This document shows, in pieces, positions 1 through 9,897 of a DNA stretch of 64,000 bases; the stretch's first letter is position 1; each line of letters begins with the position of its first letter. Position numbers and translations under genes: made by a program. This DNA is from Hygrophila difformis (Eukaryota > Streptophyta > Magnoliopsida > Lamiales > Acanthaceae), in the NCBI GenBank assembly GCA_030278955.1, contig JAOANR010000008.1:41647301-41711300 (forward strand), in the 5' to 3' direction. Below the pieces are notes generated by a model, which was not told where the DNA came from, ran no database searches, and saw nothing but the letters and a program-made list of their open reading frames with translations.

Positions 1-402
1 TGTGTTAGTAGTCTACTGCTGTTTAGAAACATGGTTCAATTGTTCTGCCTATTTTATGGTTTGAGATGTCCTGGATTTACTGTTACCTTCCTATCGCATC
101 TACATGTGTGTGGGTTGCCCAACAATACTTGCACTGTTGCTTGACTAAACCGCTTCAAGGAACTTAGATAAACTAGTGTGATAAGATATAAGGGGTAGAG
201 TTTATATGTTAAATAAATAGCTGCTTGCAAGGGGAAAATTTTATTGAATGATGATTAGTCTTTTAATAGGTATCAATTTATTGGGGTTTTCTTGTAAAGG
301 TTGTTGGAATTTATTTATTTATATGTACATATTTACGTATTGTATATATTTTATTATTATCTTTATTATTATATTATTTTTTTTTTTTTTTTTTTTGACC
401 CT

Positions 403-437
403 AGGGTTCAGGGTTTAGGGTTTAGGGTTTAGGGTTG
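403..437 (+). repeat. Short interstitial telomere-like repeat (TTTAGGG type)
   Basis: About five head-to-tail units of the plant telomere heptamer, one of them variant (ttcaggg), directly after a T tract. It is far too short for a telomere and sits inside element C. Confidence 0.8.
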
Positions 438-640
438 GAGATACCCTTGTCCGATAATTATCTCTATACAAAGTATATTTATATATATTTACTACTTGTA
501 TTTTTGTTTAGTTGTTATCTATAGGTCATTGATTATTATTAACTCGTTCGTTTGTTTGATCGGGTTTTAGTAGGGTATTCGAAGAGAAGTAATTTAGTTA
601 AAATGTAAGGAACACTTTAAATATAATTGTATAAAATAAA

Positions 641-690
641 TGCTTGTAGATTTATTACTCAAGAGAAAATTTTTCAGCTGTTTACAAGCA
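641..690 (-). terminator. Hairpin with AATAAA downstream of the small ORF of C
   Basis: Inverted repeat TGCTTGTA (641-648) / TACAAGCA (683-690). On the minus strand, the ORF's sense strand, AATAAA lies just before the 3' arm (651-656). The same arrangement follows the small ORFs of elements A and B, with different outer stem bases. A poly(A) or 3'-end signal is an inference. Confidence 0.55.
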
Positions 691-775
691 TTCGTAACAG
701 GAATGAAATAGTAGTGTTGGTACTAGTTTGAAAAAAAAGAATATAGATAGTAGTGCATCAGTATGGGCTCCAAGT

Positions 776-1153
776 CTAGAGGGTATGGGTAGGTACATCC
801 TCGATGGGATCGTCCTCGTCGCTGGATACGTCAATAGCAATGGGTGTCCCCACCGGGCTCGGGCTCGGAGGAAATATGTCAGCCTCTAGGCACAGCAGTT
901 CCCATCCCATGTGCCCTATCTGCATCCTCAGCTCCTCATCCTTGTTTTGAAGCGCGACCACTTGGGCTTGGAGTTCGGCGACTTGAGCCTTGAGTTGGGT
1001 TATTTCGTGGTGGTCAGCCTCCCTAAGATTTCCTAGATGGGCTACTTGGCCCTCTAGTTGTCCTAATCGGGTCTTGAGCCGCTGTTCGGACTCTAGGTAT
1101 GCGTTAGTCAGTTTCATCATCAAGTTGACCATGTTCGTGTTGGGTTCGGCCAT
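776..1153 (-). CDS. Small coiled-coil ORF upstream of gag, element C
   Basis: A 125-codon ORF between the primer binding site and the expected gag position of the minus-strand element C. The first 25 residues are helical and methionine/leucine rich (NMVNLMMKLTNAYLESEQ). Heptad-like leucine spacing follows from about residue 28 to 80 and includes HLGNLREADHH. A proline/serine patch and an acidic tail (SSDEDDPIEDVP) close the protein. The same layout, with the NLREAD block and the acidic tail, recurs in elements A (7036-7638) and B (17785-18304), so this is a conserved element gene and not a chance ORF. The start ATGGC directly follows TTAG, as in B and E. The function is unknown; a Gag-like assembly or RNA-binding partner is only a guess. 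I recognise no named family. Confidence 0.7.
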   Translation of the reverse strand: MAEPNTNMVNLMMKLTNAYLESEQRLKTRLGQLEGQVAHLGNLREADHHEITQLKAQVAELQAQVVALQNKDEELRMQIGHMGWELLCLEADIFPPSPSPVGTPIAIDVSSDEDDPIEDVPTHTL

Positions 1154-1609
1154 CTAATGTCAACAAAGAGGTTAGAGTTAGAGTATGCTTCGAATAAAAA
1201 GTCAAGAGATGCAGGAATTTAAATCTACATGAATATGCATATGCAATCCCCCCAAAAATTAATCTTAGTATTTTTTTTTTTTTTTTTTTAAAAATTTAGT
1301 CATGGAAAAAGTTGGGCCTATATTGGGCCAAAATAATAGTTTGGACTTTAAAAAGTAAAAACATGGGTATTGGGTCGAAATGGTTGGGCTTAAAATAAAT
1401 AATTATAAATATTGGGCCAAATAATTTAACCCCCTTTTGGGCTCAAAATATTATATTACTTGGGTAAGAAAATTTTTGGGCTCAAATTTTGGGCTAAAAT
1501 AATAATAATACTAGTAGTCTTAAAAATAATAATGATAATAATAAATTTAAATATAATACTTAATTCAAAGTATTTTAAAATAATAATAATAGTAGCTTAA
1601 AAATATTCC
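1154..1609 (-). other. 5' leader of element C, no gene
   Basis: Leader between the primer binding site and the small ORF on the minus strand. It is AT rich, with an A/T tract (1270-1293) and many 'ttgggc' words. Similar leaders occur in the other elements (27900-28205, 56780-57130). No ORF is seen. Confidence 0.6.
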
Positions 1610-1623
1610 GGGCTCTGATACCA
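1610..1623 (-). other. Primer binding site of element C
   Basis: The minus strand reads TGGTATCAGAGCCC three bases inside the LTR end. It is complementary to the 3' end of initiator methionine tRNA, as is usual for plant Ty3/gypsy elements. Confidence 0.9.
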
Positions 1624-1626
1624 ACT

Positions 1627-4309
1627 TGTAACACCCTGGATTTGATAACCCAGGCCGGGATGTCACCGCCGCATCCCCCTAGCAAGACACGGCTTCCCGA
1701 GCTTGCTAAGGAAACGCAAGGCTTGTGGGTATGTAAAAGATTTAAAACATTTCAAGATATAGTCCGGAAATTTATAATACTTAGTACGATAGTAGAAATT
1801 ATCACGTGCGGAAAATAAATAAAGTAAGTGCAGCGGAAAGTAAAATCACGGCCAACATGGCCAAATCCTCGGGTTTAACAGACCCGGTAAAACAGTACGA
1901 TGCAGAAATAAAATGTTCATAAATAATTCCCCCAAGTGCATGCGTATGCGTCACTCGACATACTCTGTAAAAGAAAAATGACAACGGTTGTCAGTATAAA
2001 AATATACTGAGTAAGTTAATCCCTAACTAACAAATAAAAGGGGTTACAAGTGTTTAAACTAAAGATTTCGCTTATCGTACGAGAATTTAAAAATACATGA
2101 TTTATTAGCAGCGGAAAATTATGATTAAAGAACTTAATTTAAAGAGCGAAATTTAAAGCATAATTTAAGGTGCATAAAATTTAAATACGTAATTAAAGAC
2201 AGGATAAATACGATTTAAGCATAATGAAACACTCACACGAGTCTTTTACTTTTCATCCCGTAAACTAAGAAGAGGACACCATACCGGGAGATCACTAACG
2301 AGGCAATCTCAACATAGGACCACTAACGAGGCAGTCCAAACAATGGGAGACCACTAACGAGGCAGTCTCAAAGATAGTAGGACCACTAACGAGGCGATCC
2401 ACAAAGATAGTAGGACCACTAACGAGGCGATCCAAAAAGATAGTAGGACCACTAACGAGGCGATCCACAAATACAGCGCGCGAGATCACTAACGAGGCAA
2501 TCTCAGATAGTAAGGAGACCACTAACGAGGCAGTCTCAAAGATAATGATAGTATGAAGATCGGCTCAGCCTAGTGAACGGGATTTTTCGAAAGTTCGTAT
2601 TTCAAAGTTATCAAAGGATCGATATCGCGTTTTCATAGTTCGAGTTTTCTCAAGTTCGAAAAATCCTATTCGAGGCCGTTTACGCCTTTCTTAATTAAAA
2701 ATTCGTCTTTACACCAAAAATTCTGAAATTTTTACAGTAGTTCAAAAATACACACACGAACAACTTTCATGGTTTAAGTTTTTGGAAATAAGGTTCCGAA
2801 GTGAGTTGAAATTTGAGTTTATTGCAAAGAATAATTTACGTCTTAAAAACTGTTGTCGTCACAGGTTCGTGTAACGCCGATTAAAAATTCATTTCAAAAC
2901 CAATCGATGTGAAATTTTTACAGTAACTACACGACACATTAAGGAACAACTTTCATGTTTTAAGTTTTTGGAAATAATGAATTCTTGGTACTCAAAAATC
3001 GTGTGCAACTCACTGCATACTCATGGCCCTTAAAACGAATTCAAAACAGTTTCAAAAACTTGGCCGTTTGACATATCAAATGAACACCAAAATTCGTGAA
3101 ATTTTATAGGCATAATCTAGACACAATTATCTACAACTTTTGTTTAGAAATGCAAAGTTAAATCATTCGAAAAATGGGTGAAAAACATGCATCAAGTTGA
3201 ATGAAGGAATCTGTCACAGATTTAAATCGTTCGGTTTGAAACAGAAAGTTCATGGCGAAAATTGGGATAGCAAAACTTAATGTCAATGGCTGAAATTTGG
3301 ACACAAGATAGATAAAGGTGTTAGGAACAACTTTTATGTTGAAAAGTTTTCGGTTTGAATTCCCGAAGGTCGAGTTTTTGGCGAGTCTTTAAAATTGGAC
3401 GAAAATAGGGTTTTTGAAAACCGATTTTTGTTACAAGCCTATATCTCGAGATTTAAACAACAAACAACCGCAAAAATTTGTGAGTAAGGTGTTAACTTAC
3501 TTAGAATGATGTTAGGGTCGCTGGATTGGGTTTCCGGATGTCCTAGGGTCACGACGAACGGCCAACTTCTCCGATCGCAAGAGTCTAGAGGGCAGGGGCT
3601 TGTCCCGGTCGTCCCGTCGTCGCCGGAATACTCGCCGGAAAGTGGTGTCGAAGGGGTTTTCAACTTGGAGAAGGAAGATGGAGTGTCTAGGGTTTGTTTA
3701 CTGAAAATAAGGGGTAGGGGGCGCCCAATACCGAGTTTATGCACTTCCCTACTGCTGGGATCCGTTTACCATCGAAGAGAATGTTAATTTAGGCAAGAAA
3801 ATCGCCATGGAAGGAAAGTTTACACTTTCAGCACCTCTGGCGCGCTGGTGGCGCGCATCTAAGCTTTTGTCCGCGCGGAGCACGCGTGCCAGCCCTGGCG
3901 TCGCGACGCCCTTGGCCGCGCGGTGGCCGCGCGGCGGCGCGCGGACAGCGCGGGCCGGCCGGACCGGCCGGTTCGGCTCCGCGTGTTCCGTCGGGTCTTC
4001 CCTCGCTTTCCCCTATCGGTTTTCTACGTGTTAGCTCGATTCCCTGGGGCGTCTTCGTTGCGGAATCTTCTCCTTAATCTTGTTACGAGTCCGGCTTATC
4101 GCTCGCACCATTTCCGGGTCCTACTTAGCCTAGTCTAAATTGGTTTCAACATCCCCTATCGTCCTTGTGGTCTAATTCGTGATGTATTTTGTGATTTATT
4201 TCGTGACTGAACTTAGAAATTAGTTCTAAGCTGCCTACGTACCCTGTGAAGGGATCAAGTCATGACGTAGTTCAAAACAATTTGAATTTGTTTTTCCTCG
4301 GGTGTTACA
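1627..4309 (-). mobile_element. 5' LTR of element C (Ty3/gypsy, minus strand)
   Basis: Bounded by TGTAACACC at 1627 and GGTGTTACA at 4309 and adjacent to the primer binding site, so this is the 5' LTR of a minus-strand element, about 2.68 kb long. It carries an eight-unit hairpin array (2288-2537). The right flank aaggc (4310-4314) continues exactly into the LTR of element A (compare 13171-13190), so C was inserted into A's 5' LTR. The left TSD lies outside the window. Short ORFs at 3439-4138 are GC-rich LTR sequence and not genes. Confidence 0.88.
2288..2537 (-). repeat. Eight-unit hairpin repeat array in LTR C
   Basis: Eight copies of a 21-23 nt unit with invariant core CACTAACGAGGC, separated by 5-20 nt spacers. 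The flanks of each unit are complementary and change together: GAGAT/ATCTC, GAGAC/GTCTC and GGAC/GTCC. In GGACC/GATCC the odd pair is a G-U wobble only on the element's sense (minus) strand. This suggests selection on RNA structure. Confidence 0.85.
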
Positions 4310-4345
4310 AAGGCCGACCTTGGACGTCCCTAGGTCGTGCCTATC

Positions 4346-4353
4346 TATAAATA
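4346..4353 (+). promoter_or_regulatory. TATA box of LTR A
   Basis: TATAAATA in a block conserved in other LTRs: 13214-13221 in the A 3' LTR, 55568-55575 and 59319-59326 on the minus strand in F, and 63033-63040 in D. Transcription probably starts about 30 bases downstream, near the conserved 'cccgaacac'. Confidence 0.65.
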
Positions 4354-5562
4354 ACACCTCTTGTCAGCCCCGAACACTTTTCAAAACCCTACAACTCTCT
4401 AAACGTTCGAAAACCCTAATCCCGGAGTCGTCGGAGGCACGAAACCAAGGCGAGGACTGGTTTGGACGAAAATCGGAAGATCTCCAACGTTGTGGTAAAT
4501 TCTGATCCGATCCTTGTTCCATATGCGATTCGAAAACGAATCCTAACTTCGTCTTTTTCTTCTCTACGCCCCGAATCGGATCTAGAACGAAGAACCCGAC
4601 GAACCGAGGAGATAAACGGTGGACTGGAAGCCACGCCTCCGAATCGACGAACCCGGACGACTGTGAATCTTTAAGTTAATACTTACATGATTTTGGGAGT
4701 AATTAAAACACTTTAATCTAAAGGTTTAACCAAGAATTCGAAATCTATCAACACGAAATCTTTACCGGCGCAGCGTTTTTGCATGATTTTTCCGAACCCG
4801 TAAAATTCTTCAAACGAGATAACTTAAAACATAAAAAACGTTCCTAAAGCATAGATCTATCTCCTGTAAAATTTCAGAATTTTTCGGGATGATTTGGTAT
4901 CTGAAATCGACCCGGAACCGGACTGTTTAAAATTGAATCTTGAATTTCTTGACAAAACTTAGGTCCGAACTTGTAGGCGTTTTTGACAATAGATCTAGTC
5001 CGATTCAGAACTTTAGTCGAACATTAAAGTTGTAGATATATGTCTTAAGTATCTCTCTGTAAAATTTCATCAAATTTGGAGTTCATTTGCTATGATAGAT
5101 CTTGAAATTTTGAAACTGCTGTACAGAAAATTCGGACAGATTATTACTCTGTTAAAAATTGATGTTTTTCTATTACTTCCGTCTCTCGGATCGAAAAACT
5201 TAAAACATGAAACTTGTTCATCTCTGTATTTTCGAGTCGCTGGTAAAAGTTTAAAATTTTTGGACATAAATCTGATTTTTAATGAATTTTAGAGTAAATA
5301 GTGGTTTACCGGAGTTAAATCTTGATATCTAGTTGAAACGGTTAAATTAGCCTTAAAGTTAAAATGAGTCGAAATCTCTTTTTAAATAAATTAGGTGAAA
5401 TCAGAACTTTGGAAATAAAACCCCTTACAAACTTGATCAATTAAAATTAGGGGTGAGTGCTTGCAGGGTGCCCCCTAACGATTCACTTCGTGCCTTTATT
5501 AACGATAGTGACCCCGCGCGAAAATTACATTGCCAAAACGGCACAAGAAAAGGGCCTACACT

Positions 5563-5591
5563 CTCGAGAATATCCACATGGGTTTCCCGAG
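5563..5591 (+). other. 29-nt LTR hairpin, element A copy
   Basis: Stem CTCGAG/CCCGAG (one A-C mismatch) around a loop containing TATCCACATGGGTT. It matches in length and position the hairpins at 16602-16630, 34499-34527, 41356-41384 and 53436-53464. Confidence 0.6.
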
Positions 5592-6202
5592 GCTCCGGAG
5601 TGGTACTGGGTATGGCGGATACGGCTGCGGCCGCCGGGCTACCGGCTAAATTTGATGAGATTGCATTGCAATCGTGAAATACTCGAAATTATTAAATCTT
5701 GGGTGTAAGGGGGAAATTAAATTAAATTATTTATTTTTATCGTCCATTTAAATTATTTAAATGCTTTATTTAAATTAGTTATGGTCTTTATTTTAAATCG
5801 AGTGAAATGTGTTGTTAAATGGAGCCATGAATTAGTTAGTCGAATTAAATTAAATTATATGTGATTTATTATCATGTTTTCATTAAATGTTAAGTAAATG
5901 GCTTTTAAACCCTACGATCATGTCTGTGTTAACTTACTCAGCAAGTTGTGCTGACCAAACCATTATTTCCTTTTTTCTTACAGAGTATGTGGAATGAACA
6001 TGAGCACGTACATGCATGGGATTTTGGGGAAACATTATTTTTAAATTCCTGCATTAGACTATAGTATGAACGGGCCTGTTAAACCCTGTTTTGGCCATGT
6101 TGGCCCTATTTACATTTTCCGCTGCAAAACTTATATTCTGATATTGTTTTCCGCTGCATTATGATATTATTTTCGAACTTATATTGTATGGGTTGTTTTT
6201 AA

Positions 6203-6557
6203 TAGGGGTGTCAATTTCAGGTTTCGGGTCGTGTTCGTGTCGGGTTTATCAAGTTGTATAATATTTCAGGTTGGGTTTCGGGTCGACCTGATTTCGGAAA
6301 AAATCCAAAATGACCAAACCCAAACCTGAAATTTTTCGTGTCGTTCGGGTTCGTTTTTTCGGGTTATAGGCAAAAATTGACATAATTTCATGTTTCGGGT
6401 CGTGTTCGTGTCGGGTTTATCAGGTTGTATAATATTTCAGGTCGGGTATCGGGTCGACCTGATTTGAAAAAAACCCAAAATGACTAAACCCAAACCTGAA
6501 AATTTTTGTGTCGGTCGGGTTCATTTTTTCGGGTTCGTATCCAAATTGACACCCCTA
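6203..6557. mobile_element. hAT-type MITE
   Basis: A 355-bp insertion with terminal inverted repeats TAGGGGTGTCAATT / AATTGACACCCCTA and an 8-bp TSD GTTTTTAA (6195-6202 and 6558-6565). The empty site is preserved in A's 3' LTR near 15065-15085. The inside is a two-fold repeat of a roughly 170-bp module rich in 'cgggt' (copies start near 6222 and 6394). There is no ORF, so it moved in trans. Size, ends and TSD fit the hAT superfamily. Confidence 0.92.
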
Positions 6558-6700
6558 GTTTTTAAATGTTTTTAAATATTTTAAATTCTGCAATACCTAG
6601 CCCTGCATCTCTTTAGTAAGCTCGGAGAAACCGTATCTTGCTAGGGAGGTGTGGCGGTGACATCCCGACCTGGGTGAACAAAAACCGGGGTGTTACAAGT

Positions 6701-6714
6701 TGGTATCAGAGCCC
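6701..6714 (+). other. Primer binding site of element A
   Basis: TGGTATCAGAGCCC three bases after the 5' LTR end; initiator-Met tRNA type. Confidence 0.92.
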
Positions 6715-7035
6715 GGCTATTTTTAAACTATTATTTTTAAACCATTATTATTTTTAAACTACTATTATTGTCATTATTAATATTTTTAAGTATGCACTAG
6801 CATTTTGACTATTATTTTAAATTTTAAAAGTATTATTTCCATGGAATAAATTTTTATTTTTAAAACCCATGAGAATTAGAAAAAAATATATATACCGTGC
6901 ATGAATTATTTTTGGGGGGGAAATCATCATTTGCATTTGCATATTGCATGTCCTTTATTTAGAGAACTTAGAATCTTGGCGAATTTTAACTTAGCATCTT
7001 GGCGAATTTTAACTTGGATCTTTTGCTTGCGCTAG
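6715..7035 (+). other. 5' leader of element A, no gene
   Basis: AT-rich leader between primer binding site and small ORF, with a G run (6912-6920). No ORF is seen. Confidence 0.6.
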
Positions 7036-7638
7036 ATGGCTAGTCAAGATATGATGAACTTGATGATCAAAATGATGAACGCTCACATCGACTCCCAACA
7101 AACCATAGAACAAATGAAACATCGTATAGCTCACTTGGAGGCAAATCTGCACCAAATGGGAGACTTAAGGGAAGCTGACCTCCAACACTTCCTGAACTTG
7201 AGAGCTGTTGATCAGGGTCGCATAAAAGACTTAGAAACTCAAGTGCGAAAACTCACCGAACGGGGCGATGTGATGATGGACCAAATCAAGGACCTAGGGA
7301 TGGACCTGCACGACCTCACTGATATAGTGGTACCATGCAGCCCTGTGGAAGACCACTTGATGGGACCACGAAGCCCAACACCCCCAGTGGAGAGCCCATC
7401 AGGCCTTATCCGTGGACGCTACGGAACCCTTGGACTCTGGCCTCATATGGTCCGCCCGTCGCCAAACCCAAGCCCAAACCTAAGCCCTGTGGAGAACCAT
7501 TTGGAGGAACTACAAGAAACAACTCCGGAAGCCGTCGATCCACCGTCCCCAGTGTTTTATGGACCTTTGGGCACCGGCCAAGTCTCTGATGAGGATGATC
7601 CAATGGAAGACCCCACTACTCTGCCAGAGGGAGCATAG
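7036..7638 (+). CDS. Small coiled-coil ORF upstream of the gag position, element A
   Basis: An intact 200-codon ORF starting 321 bases after the primer binding site. Residues 1-25 are methionine-rich and helical (MMNLMIKMMNAHIDSQQ). A coiled coil runs from about residue 26 to 95 with HLEANLHQMGDLREAD inside it. Residues 100-165 are rich in Pro/Ser (PNPSPNLSP), and the C-terminus is acidic (SDEDDPMEDP). It matches the ORFs of C and B in order and motifs but is longer in the Pro-rich part. The ATG follows CTAG, so a splice acceptor or simply an upstream stop is possible. No gag follows; a converging antisense gene does. The role is unknown. Its open frame in an otherwise damaged element suggests it was kept for some time, perhaps acting in cis for packaging, which is inference. 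Confidence 0.75.
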   Translation: MASQDMMNLMIKMMNAHIDSQQTIEQMKHRIAHLEANLHQMGDLREADLQHFLNLRAVDQGRIKDLETQVRKLTERGDVMMDQIKDLGMDLHDLTDIVVPCSPVEDHLMGPRSPTPPVESPSGLIRGRYGTLGLWPHMVRPSPNPSPNLSPVENHLEELQETTPEAVDPPSPVFYGPLGTGQVSDEDDPMEDPTTLPEGA

Positions 7639-7690
7639 ATCTTTTAGATACTTTGTCTTAGATAGTACATTTATTTTGCGCATCCTATTA

Positions 7691-7726
7691 CTTGTATTAA
7701 ATTTCTTGTAAGGAATAAAATACAAG
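7691..7726 (+). terminator. Hairpin with AATAAA after the small ORF of A
   Basis: CTTGTATT (7691-7698) pairs with AATACAAG (7719-7726). AATAAA at 7714-7719 overlaps the 3' arm. It lies 53 bases after the ORF stop and before the 3' end of the converging antisense gene, so a 3'-end signal is plausible. Confidence 0.6.
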
Positions 7727-7985
7727 TTTGATTTTTTTTTAAAAACTCTTTGACCCTAAATAAGTCGATGGTGAAAAAAAAACGCATGCCATAGAAGGAG
7801 GACGGAAGGGTTCAACCACATTTTTCTCTAAACGACAATAGTCAAACCAAACAACTAAGCAAGGATACCACGGAAGCATAAACTACTAAACAAAATCAGC
7901 AAGATCACCGTAAACAATCTCATAGAAAAACAACCGAATAAAACACTACCACTACGAGCCTAAATGGAGATGCAGAGACAAAAGA

Positions 7986-9292
7986 TCACTGGTTGGGAGG
8001 CGGGAACTGACGACGCATATACTCGTCCATCTGACGCATGTAGGCATACATGTCGGTCATGGTGGCCTGCTGCTCCAGCTGCCTCGTAGTGATCGTATCC
8101 ATGCGAGCCTGATATAGGTCCATCCTGCATCCAAAGCATCATAACGAGCCTGCCCGGCTGCGAACCCAGCATTTATACTAAGCTGCATACCCTGCATCAT
8201 CTGAAGTATCCGCGGCATCTCCGGATCCTGCTGGGGAACCACGGGAGGTGGAGGTGGCTGCTCAGGAGGAACAACTAGAATCAAACCATCACCATCGGGC
8301 TCCGGGCGAAGGACAGCCCGAGGAGCTCCACGTCGCAAAGCACCGCGTCGAGCAGCGTAGGTAGGGATACGATAGTAGTCACCAGCAACTAACTCGTAAG
8401 GATCCGTCTCCGGTGCCGTACGGATCCCCTGAGCCACACACAAACCACAAATAAGGTGAACATGAGTGATCACCCTACTCCCTCGTCCTCGGCGCATACC
8501 CCTCAGATTATCCGCGATACAAGCCCCAACATTCACCCTACCACCTCGGGCGATAAAGCAAATGGTCTCATAGACATGATCTAGGACGATATGGCTCCGG
8601 GTAATCGGCCGGGCGCGCCTACCATATCTGAGTAAGCTCACGCCACGGTGAGTCCATCATCGCCAGCCGCAGTTCGTGACCGTGCTCGAGCCGAGGTGCC
8701 ACCTCAGTGCACAAAACACCCCACTCAGGCGGGGGTATACGGCCCTCGGGCTGTGGCCGAAATACGCCGTCGTCAGGGAGACCGAAGTAGACGTTGATCG
8801 CCCGAGCATTGAAATCTAGGTAGCAACACGAACCCAGACTTGAGATAAATCACTGTTCTCCCCAAGACCGCCAATATTGGCTATGACCTCCATAGCTAAA
8901 TAACCAGAAGCAATGCCCTCGGGATGGCGCGAGAGTCCAGTCCACTGAAGATGGTCTAAAACCGCCCTAACCCTGTCATCGTCTAAATGACGAGGATACA
9001 TGCCTCTCTCCGGACCATAAGCCCTGTTCCGATGAAGCTCGTCGAAATAGAACTCCTGGGAGGCCATTGTCGCAAACCGATACCTATCGTGGCGGCGAGG
9101 ACGCACCTCATCAGGAAGACCCCTGAGTCTCGGGCCCCGCTGCTCCTCGACCTCCTCAGACTCACTATCATCAGTATCCGGCATCACCGGAGCAGCAGTA
9201 CTAGGGCCATCTGCGTCACGCCGAGTGGCTCGTCTCTTGGCCCCTGGAAGAACCATAAGAGACGCCCAGACAACCCACCAGAAAAGCAACAT
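7986..9292 (-). pseudogene. Antisense captured gene, 'putative plant transposon protein'-like, element A copy
   Basis: Runs opposite to element A in the place normally held by gag and the first part of pol. The start ATG (9292-9290) is the second base of exon 2, right after a splice acceptor TTTGCAG; the stop is at 7986-7988. The product is an acidic N-terminus (SESEEVEEQRGPRLRGLPDEVRP), then a globular part with FYFDELHRNRAYGPERG, VWVR, PITRSHIVLDHVYETICF and ARGGRVNVGACIADNLRG, a Pro-rich linker, and a helical C-terminus (MLQ/MMQGMQLS...). This order resembles the plant-restricted 'putative plant transposon protein' domain (from memory Pfam Transposase_32, PF20167). Relative to the B copy there are 1-base deletions near 8127 and 8820 and altered sequence around 8610-8650, so the frame is broken in several pieces (8816-9307, 8057-8641, 7960-8172). 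The ancestral function is unknown. Confidence 0.7.
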
Positions 9293-9293
9293 C

Positions 9294-9897
9294 CTGCAAA
9301 TACCCAACCAATTTCAATCATAAGGTTAGTTTCTACACAATAATTATATAGCAGAAATACGCAAGAACATTAGGTATAGTCTCCAATGCGAGCAATCCAA
9401 GAGCGTATCCAATCCAATAGTTGTAACCAAACCAAAGAATGTGCCCAAATAAAGTCCAAAACCCATTGCGGCATTTCATCGAACACGTTAAGTGCGCAAT
9501 TAACCAAGTGTAAAGTTTACTTACAAACATAGGGAAATTTTCCACAAAACCAAACAAGTGCTTGAAAAACCCATAATCGTGATGTGTCGATAAACAATAA
9601 CAATTAAACCATTCTCATATCCACAATACCAACATAATCCGAAAACTTCATATCCGTCCTAATACCCAAATTCTAATATAAACTACCCCAAAAATGGACA
9701 TACATTACCGCACAAACACTACCTAATCAACAAAATAGCACCAAGTATCACATAAACTCGCTAACTGCACGAATCAAGCCTAAAAACAACAAATCCCCAA
9801 TTCTTATACCTAAACCCTAATTTCGAAATTCACCCAAAAATCAAGCTAATCGAAGCATAAAAATTGAAATTGACAAGTGGAAGTAGTAAATACATAC
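9294..9897 (-). other. Predicted intron of the antisense gene, element A
   Basis: The minus strand gives AAG|GTATGTA at 9898/9897 and TTTGCAG|GATG at 9294/9293. Both sites are conserved in B (20137-20759). It is AT rich and lacks long ORFs in the coding direction. Its presence shows that the segment was taken up as genomic DNA or as antisense RNA of the element, not as spliced mRNA. Confidence 0.65.

Larger units (their letters stand above)
1..775. other. Downstream flank of the small ORF of element C; no gene seen
   Basis: AT-rich sequence to the left of, and on the element's minus strand downstream from, the small ORF of element C. No ORF with recognisable protein similarity is seen. It holds a T tract (about 377-396), a short telomere-like run and a hairpin with a poly(A) signal, each listed separately. 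The rest of element C lies outside the window. Confidence 0.6.
4310..6697 (+). mobile_element. 5' LTR of element A (partial, plus strand)
   Basis: The right-hand part of A's 5' LTR; its left part is separated by element C and lies outside the window. It aligns along its length with A's 3' LTR (13171-15203) and ends GGGGTGTTACA at 6697 beside the primer binding site. It differs from the 3' copy by a MITE (6203-6557) and scattered substitutions. The ORFs shown by both copies near 4462-4674 and 13330-13542 are LTR sequence. Confidence 0.9.

Noticed and set aside
3807..4138. GC-rich overlapping ORFs near 3.8-4.1 kb
   Set aside because: Three overlapping frames open together because of high GC; this is the U3 region of LTR C, and similar GC blocks occur in the other LTRs.
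4462..4674. 70-codon ORF present in both A LTRs (also 13330-13542)
   Set aside because: Lies in the transcribed LTR part, downstream of the TATA box; the two copies are similar because LTRs are copies. Its reverse in F is not kept open, so coding is not supported.
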